From positions 1-22,571 of IMG/VR virus record IMGVR_UViG_3300005264_000630: a stretch of DNA of 22,571 nucleotides. One strand, given 5' to 3'. Position numbers and translations under genes: made by a program. Of this stretch, positions 6,203 through 13,591 are shown one piece after another; within the stretch, counting starts at the first letter, position 1; the number at the start of each line of letters is the position of its first letter. The DNA is from a virus. The notes beneath the pieces were generated by a model. The model did not search any database. It was not told where the DNA came from and saw nothing but the letters and a program-made list of their open reading frames with translations.

Positions 6203-6240
6203 ACAGACTTTAAAAATTTCAGATCTTAGTCTGTGATCTG
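6203..6240 (+). promoter_or_regulatory. Two mutually exclusive leader hairpins
   Basis: ACAGACT (6203-6209) can pair with AGTCTGT (6228-6234), and CAGATC (6220-6225) can pair with GATCTG (6235-6240). Each stem has an arm inside the loop of the other, so they compete. The second stem ends two bases before the AAGGAG ribosome-binding site of the next gene, which makes translational control possible. Confidence 0.35.
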
Positions 6241-6252
6241 TAAGGAGAAATA

Positions 6253-7089
6253 ATGGTGTATAATCAAAAGTTTATCGCAGTCGTAAAAGTCAATGGTAAA
6301 GTCCTCAGAGAGCAAGACGATCTTGTCACTCTCCCTTTCGGTTCCGATTATTCAATTCTTTTAAAAAATCTCGAGTCAAGAAGAGCATCTGTCAGTATAA
6401 GTATTGATAGCAAGGATGTTCTTGATGGACATGCCCTCATTGTAAATCCAAATTCCGAAATTGAATTAAAAGGTTTTATGGAAAACAATGAAGTCCGTAA
6501 TGCTTTTAGGTTTATTCAAAAGACTCAAGAAATCTCAGATCACAGAGGTGATAATGTAGACGATGGTTTTATAAGAGTTGAATTTGCCTACGAGAAAGCA
6601 AAACCTGAAATCCTTAGAAAGACAATTATCCATGATAATGTTTATCATCATTGGAATGACGATAATACTATTTATGGAAGTTCAGGGACTCCAAGACCAA
6701 GAGGATTTTCAAAAGGATTAGGAGTTACTGGACAAATGGCAGGGACAGGAGACGCTCTAAGAGAAGCTCCAAGATCTTGTCTTTATTCTTCTCAGTCCGT
6801 TGCATCAAGTGATAATAGCGTTGTCACAGATTCTTTAAATGACGGACCTGCTCTTGATGAAGGAATTACTGTAAAGGGTGCTGAAACTCATCAAGGATTT
6901 CGCACTGTAAGTTTTGGAGAGACTGATGAAGCTCAGACAATTATCATAAGACTTAAAGGGACAATGTCCACAGGAGTTAAAGTTGAAGCTCCAATTACAG
7001 TTAAAACAAAAATAACTTGTCCATCTTGTGGCACTAAGTCAAAGTCTAATGTAAAGTTTTGTCAAAATTGTGGAACATTTATTCAATAA
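6253..7089 (+). CDS. Putative virion protein with C-terminal zinc ribbon
   Basis: This encodes a 278-residue protein. The N-terminal half is beta-rich with a regular phage-like pattern (VNGKVLREQDDLVTLPFG, YSILLKNLESRRASVSISID), suggesting a sandwich domain as in surface or structural proteins. A Gly/Ser-rich, less ordered middle follows (about 140-210). The last ~25 residues are a classic zinc ribbon, CPSCG-x11-CQNCG, with four Cys ligands. AAGGAG lies six bases before ATG 6253. The gene stands alone between the AGAACAAA motif with leader hairpins and a strong terminator, so it is a monocistronic unit and may be made in large amounts. I cannot name the family. The zinc ribbon is seen directly, and the structural role is inferred from the neighbourhood. 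Confidence 0.6.
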   Translation: MVYNQKFIAVVKVNGKVLREQDDLVTLPFGSDYSILLKNLESRRASVSISIDSKDVLDGHALIVNPNSEIELKGFMENNEVRNAFRFIQKTQEISDHRGDNVDDGFIRVEFAYEKAKPEILRKTIIHDNVYHHWNDDNTIYGSSGTPRPRGFSKGLGVTGQMAGTGDALREAPRSCLYSSQSVASSDNSVVTDSLNDGPALDEGITVKGAETHQGFRTVSFGETDEAQTIIIRLKGTMSTGVKVEAPITVKTKITCPSCGTKSKSNVKFCQNCGTFIQ

Positions 7090-7115
7090 TTAATCTTTAG
7101 CATAACAAGTGTACA

Positions 7116-7151
7116 AAAAGAGTCCTCTATGATTATTTAGAGGACTCTTTC
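7116..7151 (+). terminator. Rho-independent terminator
   Basis: AAAGAGTCCTCTA (7117-7129) and TAGAGGACTCTTT (7138-7150) make a perfect 13-bp stem with an eight-base loop and T-rich end, closing the 6253-7089 unit. Confidence 0.9.
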
Positions 7152-7191
7152 TTCCGTACTTTAAAATAACTTCTGTTTTAACAAAATATTA

Positions 7192-7206
7192 AGAACAAAT
7201 AATAAA
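7192..7206 (+). promoter_or_regulatory. AGAACAAA motif, copy 3
   Basis: AGAACAAATAATAAA lies between the upstream terminator and the 7241-7936 gene, about 50 bases before its start. This is the expected place for a promoter, because the preceding unit ends at 7151. Confidence 0.45.
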
Positions 7207-7240
7207 CATAATAATCTACCGTAATAAGGATGTTTAACCA

Positions 7241-7936
7241 ATGGATGAAAATACAAAAGAACTTTGTCAGGGAGATAAGGATCTCGTTGTCAGCGTTGAA
7301 GAACGTTATGGGGACAATTGTCTTATGGATCATGTTCCTTTGAACGGAGAACCTAGTCCTTCCGGAAAAACACCCCAAGGATTTGTTGAAATATATGAAG
7401 CGACTGATGATGATAAAATGAAGCTCCTTGGTAAACATAATTTAGTGGTATATTTAGGAAGAGAATGGTTAGCAGTTAGAGCGACCAAAACCGCAAATGG
7501 AAATATAACTCCGACACATGATGAATTTATAAGTTGGTTTGGAGTTGGAGTTGGCGGAACACTTCCTGGGGATCCTTTTGATCCAGTATCTCCCACTAAT
7601 GAAGACACAGATTTAGATGATGCAGTAGGAATTAATGCGACGGACGCCACTTGTGCAGATTTTCATGATGGGTATTATTATAAGCATCCCTTTGACAACA
7701 TAACTTTTGAGCAAGATCCTGAGAATTCAAATTCATGGTTACTTGCAAGAGTCGTAATTACGCTTGGGTCTTTGGATGCAAATGGAAATCAATTAAGTGA
7801 AGCGGGTCTTTTCACATCTCCGAGTTCATCGGGAGGGAGCTCAGGACCATTTCACTTATTTAGTAGGGTTACTTTCCCGACAATAGTAAAAAATACAAAC
7901 AGGCAACTTATCTTCGTATGGTATTTATATTTTTAA
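7241..7936 (+). CDS. Putative virion structural protein
   Basis: This 231-residue protein is of unknown exact role, with AAGGATG upstream of ATG 7241. It has no membrane segment or catalytic motif. Features include a strand pair around HNLVVYLGREWLA (about residues 66-78), FGVGVGG followed by a Pro/Asp-rich loop (PGDPFDPVSPTNEDTD), and a C-terminal segment FSRVTFPTIVK then a hydrophobic FVWYLYF end. Small beta-rich proteins of this style are common among neck, tail-completion and fibre-adapter proteins. The position just before the sheath gene fits a tail role, though it is separated from it by a homing endonuclease gene that begins two bases after its stop. The family is not recognised with confidence. 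Confidence 0.55.
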   Translation: MDENTKELCQGDKDLVVSVEERYGDNCLMDHVPLNGEPSPSGKTPQGFVEIYEATDDDKMKLLGKHNLVVYLGREWLAVRATKTANGNITPTHDEFISWFGVGVGGTLPGDPFDPVSPTNEDTDLDDAVGINATDATCADFHDGYYYKHPFDNITFEQDPENSNSWLLARVVITLGSLDANGNQLSEAGLFTSPSSSGGSSGPFHLFSRVTFPTIVKNTNRQLIFVWYLYF

Positions 7937-7937
7937 A

Positions 7938-8630
7938 ATGATACATTGTCAAATATGTGGTAAAGAATTAACATTAAAAGGTTTAGCGAACCATGTAATT
8001 TGTCATAACCTAACGTCTGAAAAATATTATGAATTATATTTAAAAACTCCTAATGAAGGAAACTGTAGAACATGTGATGCTATAACAAAATTTATTAATA
8101 TTCGTGAAGGTTATAGAAAATTTTGTAGCACAAGATGCAGTACATTAAATATAAATGTTCAAAAGAAGAGAAAAAATACTTGCAATAAAAAGTATGGTGT
8201 TGATTCTCCAGCGAAGGACGAAAGAGTTAAAATTAAGATGATAGAAAACTCCAAGAAAGTTTGTATGGAAAAATATGGAGTCTCTAATTATCTTTCTTCA
8301 AATGAGTTTAAAGAAAAATATAGACGTTACATATTTAGTGGTAGAGTTAATAAAATTTCCAAACCCCAAAGAAAATTATTTAAATTAGTGAAAAATTTAT
8401 TTATTGATGCTGAATTAGAAGTTCCATGTTTAAATTTTTCAATGGATATTGCGATTCCAAGTGAAATGTTATCAATTGAATATGATGGAAGTTATTGGCA
8501 TCAAGGTCGTGAAGATTATGACAATAGAAGACAAAAATTGATAGAAAATGAAGGTTGGAAAGTTATAAGATTTAGAGATTATATACCAAGCCATAATGAG
8601 CTTATACAAAAAATTATAGATGTTATTTAA
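7938..8630 (+). CDS. Free-standing homing endonuclease, Vsr/EDxHD-type
   Basis: This is a 230-residue endonuclease. It has a C2H2-like finger (Cys4, Cys7, His19, His23), then a four-Cys knuckle (Cys43, Cys46, Cys63, Cys67), then two CxxKYGV units (NKKYGVDSPAKDE and MEKYGVSNYLSS) typical of phage homing endonuclease DNA-binding regions. The C-terminal nuclease core carries Asp170, Glu181-Tyr-Asp183, WHQ with His188, Asp195, Arg198 and GWKVIRF. This matches the Vsr-like fold of EDxHD homing enzymes such as I-Bth0305I. Its ATG is two bases after the previous stop and has no clear ribosome-binding site, suggesting low or coupled expression. Both flanking genes look intact, so it is a free-standing intergenic invader, not an intron or intein. 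It shares its nuclease domain with the 15379-15924 product. Confidence 0.85.
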   Translation: MIHCQICGKELTLKGLANHVICHNLTSEKYYELYLKTPNEGNCRTCDAITKFINIREGYRKFCSTRCSTLNINVQKKRKNTCNKKYGVDSPAKDERVKIKMIENSKKVCMEKYGVSNYLSSNEFKEKYRRYIFSGRVNKISKPQRKLFKLVKNLFIDAELEVPCLNFSMDIAIPSEMLSIEYDGSYWHQGREDYDNRRQKLIENEGWKVIRFRDYIPSHNELIQKIIDVI

Positions 8631-8643
8631 TTAATTACTAAGG
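8624..8643 (+). promoter_or_regulatory. Promoter-like motif before sheath gene
   Basis: TATTTAATTAATTACTAAGG overlaps the stop of the endonuclease gene and resembles the minus-strand promoter-like motif (TTAATTACTAGG), but in plus orientation. It lies about 105 bases before the sheath start and could supply sheath transcription downstream of the inserted endonuclease. Confidence 0.35.
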
Positions 8644-8746
8644 AAAATATTCGTATAGATAAAATAGAGAGAAGAATGGAAATTTATAATTGAATATAAT
8701 TAAATTATTAGAGAATTTTACACAATATTAACAGGAGGGTAAATTA

Positions 8747-10705
8747 ATGGGTTCGAATATTTCCCCAGGTGTATATACCAAGATTATTGATTTATCAGCA
8801 TATGTAGCTGAAGTTCCTTCTACAATTGGTTGTATTTGTTTTCTCGCTGAAAAAGGTGAAGACAATAAACTTAAATTCATAGGTTCTCGACAGGAACTTG
8901 TATCTGAATTTGGCGAACCAAACATTGCTACGTATGGAAAAGGTTATGGTCAAGGACTTTATGAAGCTTATAATTTCCTTGGAGAATCAGGTGCGTTATA
9001 TGTAATGAGACCATTACCTGATGATGCAGCTTATGCAAACTTAAGAATTGACGCTGTTATGGGCGCAAGTGATGCAACATGTGCCATTGAACTTACTTAT
9101 GTTGACAGTTTAAATTCAGAAGCTGAAATTATCACAAACTTAGAATCTTCAGCACCAACTTACCCATTAGGTTTCTTATATCCAATTGGTCGAGGTCAGT
9201 ATTATAATAAATTGGGTATTCGTTTAACTGAAGTGGCAAATCCAATGATCAGTGACGTTTATGTTCTTGATGTTTATGAAAAACAATCAGACGGTGATGA
9301 TCAAATTATTGAATCATTTGAAGTTTCATTTAATCCAAAAGCAATGGATGATACAGGTTCTTCAATTTATATCGGAGAAGTTCTTGATCTTTATTCAGGA
9401 TTGCTTAAATGGCAAATGCAACTTTCAAATGAAGAGTACACAGATGGTTATAAATTAGTTGCAAAGATTTATGATAAAGACATTGGTCTTACAACTGTTG
9501 ACTTAACACCCGGTTCTGCAGAAATTGCAGATAATAAACAAGACTTTACTGATTACCAAACAAGTCCTGCAACTGGAAATGCTGAATTTATGGTTTCAGC
9601 TAAAGACAGTCGAGGAAATAAGATTTGGGGTTGGATAGGACTTGCTGCTGGAGTTGACGGAGAGGTTGCTGAAATTTATAATGGCAGAGACCTTGACGCA
9701 GCTTCAAGAGGATGGGAAGGTGACACTGTAAACTTTGATGATTCTGCAGATGCGACATATCTTATTAAGAAAGCTGACACAAGTATTGCCACAGCATTTG
9801 CTTCATCAACTCCTGTTCCATTTAGAAAAGGTTCTGACGGATCTTTACTTGATGCTTCTGGAGATCTTGATACAGCTGAAGCAACTCAGGTTCTTGCTCA
9901 AGCATATGCAGGACTTATTGATGATTCAATTCTTGACTCTGAGAATTTTTATTTCACAGTTGTCTGGGATGCTGGTTACCCAACTGACGTTAAGACACAA
10001 ATTTCAACTCTTGTTCAGACAAGAAGAGATTGTGTTGCATTATTGGACAATGGAGACAACCCAACATTTAATGCAGCAATGACAAGACGTCTTCAATATC
10101 ATACTTATAACAATTATTTTACTGCTCTGTATGAAGAGTATAATAAAGTATATGACCCATTTACCGGTCAGGACGTATGGTTTTCACCATTGTATCATAT
10201 GTCATACTTGCTTCCAAGAAATGACAATGTTGCAGAGATTTGGTGGGCAGCAGCAGGATTTAATAGAGGCGCCATTGAGTCAGTTAAGGAACTTCGATTC
10301 AATCCTAAGCAAGGTCAAAGAGATCAAATGTACTTGAAACAACTTAACCCAATTGTAAGATTTAACCAGGGTTATGTAATGTGGGGACAATTGACTTCTC
10401 AAGCGAAACCAAGTGCTCTTCAAGATCTCAATATTGTTAGACTTGTTCTTTATTGCAAGAGAGCATTAGAGCAATTCTGTAGATTCTTTATATTTGAACT
10501 CAATGACGCCGTTACTTGGAATAAAGTATCAGGTGAAATTGTTGAGTTCCTCCAAAGAATTCAACAACAAAGAGGTCTGTATAGCTTTAGCGTTGATGTT
10601 GGAGCAACTGAATATGAAAGAAAACGTAAAACATTTCATGTAAATGTTATTCTTGAACCTACAAGAGTTGTTGAGAAAATTGAATTGAATTTCTTCATCA
10701 AATAA
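8747..10705 (+). CDS. Tail sheath protein
   Basis: This 652-residue protein is close to the length of T4 gp18 (659). It forms the contractile outer tube that drives the inner tail tube through the host envelope. The N-terminus (SPGVYTKIIDLS) and the early domain (GESGALYVMRPL) are typical of sheath proteins. The C-terminal ~150 residues hold the conserved assembly domain: LNIVRLVLYCKRALEQFCRF, a W-x-K-V helix region, then a final strand pair ending ILEPTRVVEKIELNFFIK, the arm that links neighbouring subunits. AGGAGGG precedes ATG 8747 in a gap of 116 bases after the endonuclease. A strong terminator follows directly, so the sheath is a separate unit from the tube. Confidence 0.95.
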   Translation: MGSNISPGVYTKIIDLSAYVAEVPSTIGCICFLAEKGEDNKLKFIGSRQELVSEFGEPNIATYGKGYGQGLYEAYNFLGESGALYVMRPLPDDAAYANLRIDAVMGASDATCAIELTYVDSLNSEAEIITNLESSAPTYPLGFLYPIGRGQYYNKLGIRLTEVANPMISDVYVLDVYEKQSDGDDQIIESFEVSFNPKAMDDTGSSIYIGEVLDLYSGLLKWQMQLSNEEYTDGYKLVAKIYDKDIGLTTVDLTPGSAEIADNKQDFTDYQTSPATGNAEFMVSAKDSRGNKIWGWIGLAAGVDGEVAEIYNGRDLDAASRGWEGDTVNFDDSADATYLIKKADTSIATAFASSTPVPFRKGSDGSLLDASGDLDTAEATQVLAQAYAGLIDDSILDSENFYFTVVWDAGYPTDVKTQISTLVQTRRDCVALLDNGDNPTFNAAMTRRLQYHTYNNYFTALYEEYNKVYDPFTGQDVWFSPLYHMSYLLPRNDNVAEIWWAAAGFNRGAIESVKELRFNPKQGQRDQMYLKQLNPIVRFNQGYVMWGQLTSQAKPSALQDLNIVRLVLYCKRALEQFCRFFIFELNDAVTWNKVSGEIVEFLQRIQQQRGLYSFSVDVGATEYERKRKTFHVNVILEPTRVVEKIELNFFIK

Positions 10706-10728
10706 TAATTGGTGAATGTTTTAAAAAT

Positions 10729-10766
10729 AACCCCATATTGGAGGAAACTCTGATATGGGGTTTTTT
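10729..10766 (+). terminator. Rho-independent terminator after sheath
   Basis: AACCCCATAT (10729-10738) pairs with ATATGGGGTT (10753-10762) and is followed by further T residues. It closes the sheath unit. Confidence 0.9.
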
Positions 10767-10789
10767 CCCGCAGAATTAATATTCTAAAC

Positions 10790-10812
10790 TATATATGTAA
10801 CAAGAACAAATA
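10790..10812 (+). promoter_or_regulatory. AGAACAAA motif, copy 4
   Basis: TATATATGTAACA followed by AGAACAAATA sharing one A (AGAACAAA at 10803-10810) nearly repeats TATATATAACAAGAACAAAT of copy 2. It lies just past the sheath terminator and about 70 bases before the 10877-11134 gene. Confidence 0.45.
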
Positions 10813-10876
10813 ACTGACCCTGAGAATATATAAAAGGGAATTTTGAACAATTAATTTAAACAAGGAGGAAATTATT

Positions 10877-11134
10877 ATGAGCGAACTTCATGAACAATAT
10901 GATGGTATGCTTACTACACTCAGAGAAACATTTGAAGATTTTATGGATGAAGCTGAAAAAGGTAAAGAAGGTCGAGGAAGCAAAACATCCGCCCTTAAAG
11001 CTCGAAAACTTAGTAGTAAATTGGCGAATGGTCTTAAAGACTTTAGATCATTATCAATTGATAATGATAAAGCAAAACCTGTTCAGAAAAGAAATGCAGC
11101 TTCAGGAGAAGAACCACCTGCTTCAACATATTAA
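10877..11134 (+). CDS. Small basic histone-H1-like (Hc1-type) protein
   Basis: This 85-residue protein has AAGGAGG before its ATG. The N-terminal half is helical and acidic (LRETFEDFMDEAEKGK). The centre, GSKTSALKARKLSSKLANGL followed by KDFRSLSIDNDKAK, matches the GNK-AA-x-R-x-R, then K-x-(Y/F)-R-x-x-SI-x-x-(E/D)KA pattern of the Hc1 family, the chlamydial H1-like nucleoid protein also found in many bacteria. The long Lys/Ala tail of Hc1 is replaced by a short polar end. The family can bind DNA, but a chaperone or virion role is possible here. It forms a one-gene unit between two strong terminators, which implies tuned, possibly high, expression. The Hc1 relation is by eye. Confidence 0.5.
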   Translation: MSELHEQYDGMLTTLRETFEDFMDEAEKGKEGRGSKTSALKARKLSSKLANGLKDFRSLSIDNDKAKPVQKRNAASGEEPPASTY

Positions 11135-11149
11135 ATTTTCAAATACATT

Positions 11150-11194
11150 AAAAATCCCTTGAGATAATTAAATTTATCTTGAGGGATTTTTTTG
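11150..11194 (+). terminator. Rho-independent terminator
   Basis: AAATCCCTTGAGATAA pairs with TTATCTTGAGGGATTT (two G-T wobbles in the middle), and a T-run follows. It separates the Hc1-like gene from the tube block. Confidence 0.9.
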
Positions 11195-11244
11195 TACAAA
11201 AGTGAAAAATCCTCCATAAGAGTTGCTAGTTAACGTAAAGCACC

Positions 11245-11260
11245 AGAACAAAATTAAAAT
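11245..11260 (+). promoter_or_regulatory. AGAACAAA motif, copy 5
   Basis: AGAACAAAATTAAAAT lies between a strong terminator and the 11288-11470 gene. It probably marks the start of the long tail transcript (tube to 20217). Confidence 0.45.
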
Positions 11261-11287
11261 CCTTTAGGTTTACTTTAGAGGTGCTAC

Positions 11288-11470
11288 ATGACAATTATAG
11301 ATAAATACTTATATGAATTACAGAACAGAGAATCTATATTTCCTATGGACTCTATCCATTCAGGAACATTGCCTTCAGATACAGTCATATATGGAAAAGA
11401 TGAAAAAAAGAAAAGCGAAGAAGAGAATAAATTACGATCAAAGGAAATTAAACAGAATGAAATTAAATAG
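11288..11470 (+). CDS. Small hydrophilic protein before tail tube
   Basis: This 60-residue protein lies 12 bases before the tail tube gene, with AGAGGTG upstream of ATG 11288. The sequence is hydrophilic. The first ~35 residues (YLYELQNRESIFPMDSIHSG) could fold or bind a partner, and the last 25 are Lys/Glu-rich and probably helical or disordered. No membrane segment or known motif is present. Its place at the head of the tube operon suggests a small assembly factor, but this is inference from position only. Confidence 0.55.
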   Translation: MTIIDKYLYELQNRESIFPMDSIHSGTLPSDTVIYGKDEKKKSEEENKLRSKEIKQNEIK

Positions 11471-11482
11471 GAGGATAACTAA

Positions 11483-12199
11483 ATGAAAACTTCATTCGCT
11501 AGCATGAGTCAAAATGTTGCTACAAGACGTTTTGGTGGCACAAAAATAGGAGTTGCGGATCCTTATGTTACTGGATATCATTATGTATGGTTTGACTTAA
11601 TTCCAGTTAAATTACCTGAGTATGTTGTAACAGGAAACTCAGGTATTTCAAGTACAGGAGATATTTCTACAGTATTGGCATCAACATGTCTTTCAGTTAC
11701 TCCACCAGGAGGAACTTTAAATAAAGTTGAATTTACCGGTTTAGGTGGAATTAAATGGGCAGTGCCAGGAAATATTGATTACGGTAATACAGTATCTGTT
11801 AAATTCTTTGAATTTAATAAAACTCCTTTATTAGACATTATGCACGGTTGGGTAAAAATGATGAGAGATTACCGAACTGGTATAAGTGGTCTTGAAGATG
11901 GCAGTGACGGAGGAGGATATTCTAAGAGTACTTATGCTTGCATTATGTATTATTGGACAACTGCTCCAGATGGAAAAACCGTTGAATATTATGCCTGCTA
12001 TGATGGCGTATTTCCAACAAAAGATCCTCAAGATCTTTTTACAAGTGACGTTGAAACTGTAGGAAGACTTGATGTAGAGATTGAATTTAATGTTGATTAT
12101 GCATGGCATGAACCTTGGGTTCTTAGCACATGTCAGACATATGCAGATTCATTTGCTGCAAGTTATACAAATGTTGAGGATTATGGTAAGAAATATTAA
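11483..12199 (+). CDS. Tail tube protein
   Basis: This 238-residue protein is longer than T4 gp19 (163). It builds the inner tube through which DNA passes. The core pattern is typical of contractile-phage tube proteins: CLSVTPPGGTLNKVEFTGLG near residues 72-92, then a beta strand NTVSVKFFEFNKTPLLDIMH, WVKMMRDYRTGISGL, an acidic strand-loop region and the closing VEIEFNVDYAW. AGGAGG lies upstream of ATG 11483. The extra ~60 C-terminal residues and the Gly/Ser-rich N-terminal loop are probably additions on the tube surface. It stands downstream of the sheath as in most myoviruses, but a terminator pair and two small genes lie between them. Confidence 0.85.
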   Translation: MKTSFASMSQNVATRRFGGTKIGVADPYVTGYHYVWFDLIPVKLPEYVVTGNSGISSTGDISTVLASTCLSVTPPGGTLNKVEFTGLGGIKWAVPGNIDYGNTVSVKFFEFNKTPLLDIMHGWVKMMRDYRTGISGLEDGSDGGGYSKSTYACIMYYWTTAPDGKTVEYYACYDGVFPTKDPQDLFTSDVETVGRLDVEIEFNVDYAWHEPWVLSTCQTYADSFAASYTNVEDYGKKY

Positions 12200-12234
12200 T
12201 AACTAATTATATAAAAATCATTGAGGAGAGAGCA

Positions 12235-12732
12235 ATGGATAATAAAGAGTTAAAGCTATATGCCGGACATGTCGTTATAAATAGTAAACTTACAAAGGAG
12301 TCTAAATTTCAAATCCTTGAGTTTATTAAAAATGCATCTCCTGAGCAAATTAAAGTTTTTATCATGGATGGTAAAATGGTCAAGTTAGATGAGCAATCAG
12401 CTCAAATTGCAAGTGATCGTTTTGATGTTACAGTTGACACTGTTGAACTTCGTGAATTCTTTGAGTATGCTGGTTCTCTTAATGCCATTGGTGAAAAAGG
12501 TCTCGGTACTATTAACCAATGCAAGAAAACAAAATGTTACAAACTCAAAGGTGATGAAAAGAAAAAATGTATAAAATTATGTGAGATTGCTGGACATAAG
12601 AGTATGATCGGTGGACTCACTGCAGGCAAATCAAGATGTAAAGTTGCAAGAAAACCAGAAAAATGTATTGCAAGATTTGATTCGACAATTAAAAGACATC
12701 AAGATGCAATTCAAAAGAAAGCTGCAAAATAA
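12235..12732 (+). CDS. Six-cysteine paralog family, member 1
   Basis: This 165-residue protein is of unknown function, with GAGGAGAG before ATG 12235. The N-terminal ~75 residues are helical. The C-terminal half has cysteines at 96, 101, 112, 116, 135 and 144, i.e. C-x4-C-x10-C-x3-C-x18-C-x8-C, followed by a basic helix ending in KKAAK. Two other genes (14226-14843 and 14843-15382) have nearly the same spacing, so they form a paralogous family inside the tail block. The paired CxxxC segments suggest a zinc site or a disulphide-pinned helical hairpin. Unlike the other two, this member lacks a hydrophobic stretch before the cysteines. It lies between the tube and chaperone-like genes. Confidence 0.7.
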   Translation: MDNKELKLYAGHVVINSKLTKESKFQILEFIKNASPEQIKVFIMDGKMVKLDEQSAQIASDRFDVTVDTVELREFFEYAGSLNAIGEKGLGTINQCKKTKCYKLKGDEKKKCIKLCEIAGHKSMIGGLTAGKSRCKVARKPEKCIARFDSTIKRHQDAIQKKAAK

Positions 12733-12802
12733 AGAAGATATAGTAAAAGTATCAAATAATATATGAACAAGTTAATTTAAATGTGAAAATAAGGAGATCA
12801 AA

Positions 12803-13591
12803 ATGTTTAAAGGATTCAACGCTAAATATCCTGAGTATGAAGTAACGACTCCTCAGACAAAGCAAACTTTCACTTTGAGAAGTCTTAACGTGGCTGAAGA
12901 GGAAAGAATGAAGGGTAGCTTCATGAGTCCTCAAAAAATTACCGAGCACTTAAATAAAATTATTTATGAATCTCTGGTAAAGAAGCCAAAAGAAATAACT
13001 GACTTCGACTCATTTTTAAAGTTTGTAACGACAAAGGACCGCGACGCATTATTGTACGGGTTATATCATATTTCTTATGAAGAAATAAGGAACTATGATG
13101 TAACCTGTACTTCTTGTAGAAAAGAATATCCAATTACTATTAAAGCATCTGACACATTCTCTGCATCTTTATATCCTGAAGATGATATTCTCAGAAAGAC
13201 TCATGAGGTTCCTCTTCCTGTTACAAAAGGGGTTACTGCATTAATCAAACAACCCACTCTTAAAGATGAACTTGAAATGTATCAGAGACAGTCTATTCAA
13301 CCGGGTGCTAAAATAGATGTTTTGACCGAAGCTCTTGCTGTCGCACAATTTCATCAAGATATTGAGAAGCAAACTGAACCTGACGTTTATAGCGAAAGGT
13401 CTGACATTGTCAATGCTTATATGACTTTGCCTCCTATTGATAGGAGAAAAATAAACGATAAATATAAAGAAGAGTTTGGTCAATACGAGATTGCATTAAA
13501 TATGATGTCCCATTGTAAACATTGTGGGAATGAAGATTTAATGAATATAGATCTCGTGGAAAACTTTTTTCGTATGGTGTACGGACTTTGA
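12803..13591 (+). CDS. T4 gp26-like baseplate / tail assembly chaperone, short form
   Basis: This 262-residue protein has AAGGAG before ATG 12803. It resembles the T4-baseplate (gp26-type) family and occupies the position of tail assembly chaperones, downstream of the tube. Two Cys pairs, Cys102-x2-Cys105 (CTSC) and Cys238-x2-Cys241 (CKHC), are far apart in sequence but could close one zinc site around a helical middle domain. The frame ends at TGA 13589-13591. The +1 frame is open across this stop and continues 63 codons, and the last codons are CTT TGA, so the protein is probably made in two lengths by programmed frameshifting, as is common for tail chaperones. The family assignment is moderate. 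The split Cys pairs and open +1 frame are seen directly. Confidence 0.65.
   Translation: MFKGFNAKYPEYEVTTPQTKQTFTLRSLNVAEEERMKGSFMSPQKITEHLNKIIYESLVKKPKEITDFDSFLKFVTTKDRDALLYGLYHISYEEIRNYDVTCTSCRKEYPITIKASDTFSASLYPEDDILRKTHEVPLPVTKGVTALIKQPTLKDELEMYQRQSIQPGAKIDVLTEALAVAQFHQDIEKQTEPDVYSERSDIVNAYMTLPPIDRRKINDKYKEEFGQYEIALNMMSHCKHCGNEDLMNIDLVENFFRMVYGL

Noticed and set aside
6203-6240. The two leader stems as a single H-type pseudoknot.
   Set aside because: The second arm of stem 1 is directly joined to the second arm of stem 2 with no linker, which cannot span stem 1. They are better read as alternatives.
7330-7650. A 106-codon minus-strand frame inside the 7241-7936 gene.
   Set aside because: No ribosome-binding site or unit structure. 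The plus-strand frame has a start signal and fits its neighbours.
7938-8630. Possible group I intron or intein around the first homing endonuclease.
   Set aside because: The upstream and downstream genes are complete with their own starts and stops, and no split coding sequence was seen. It is free-standing.
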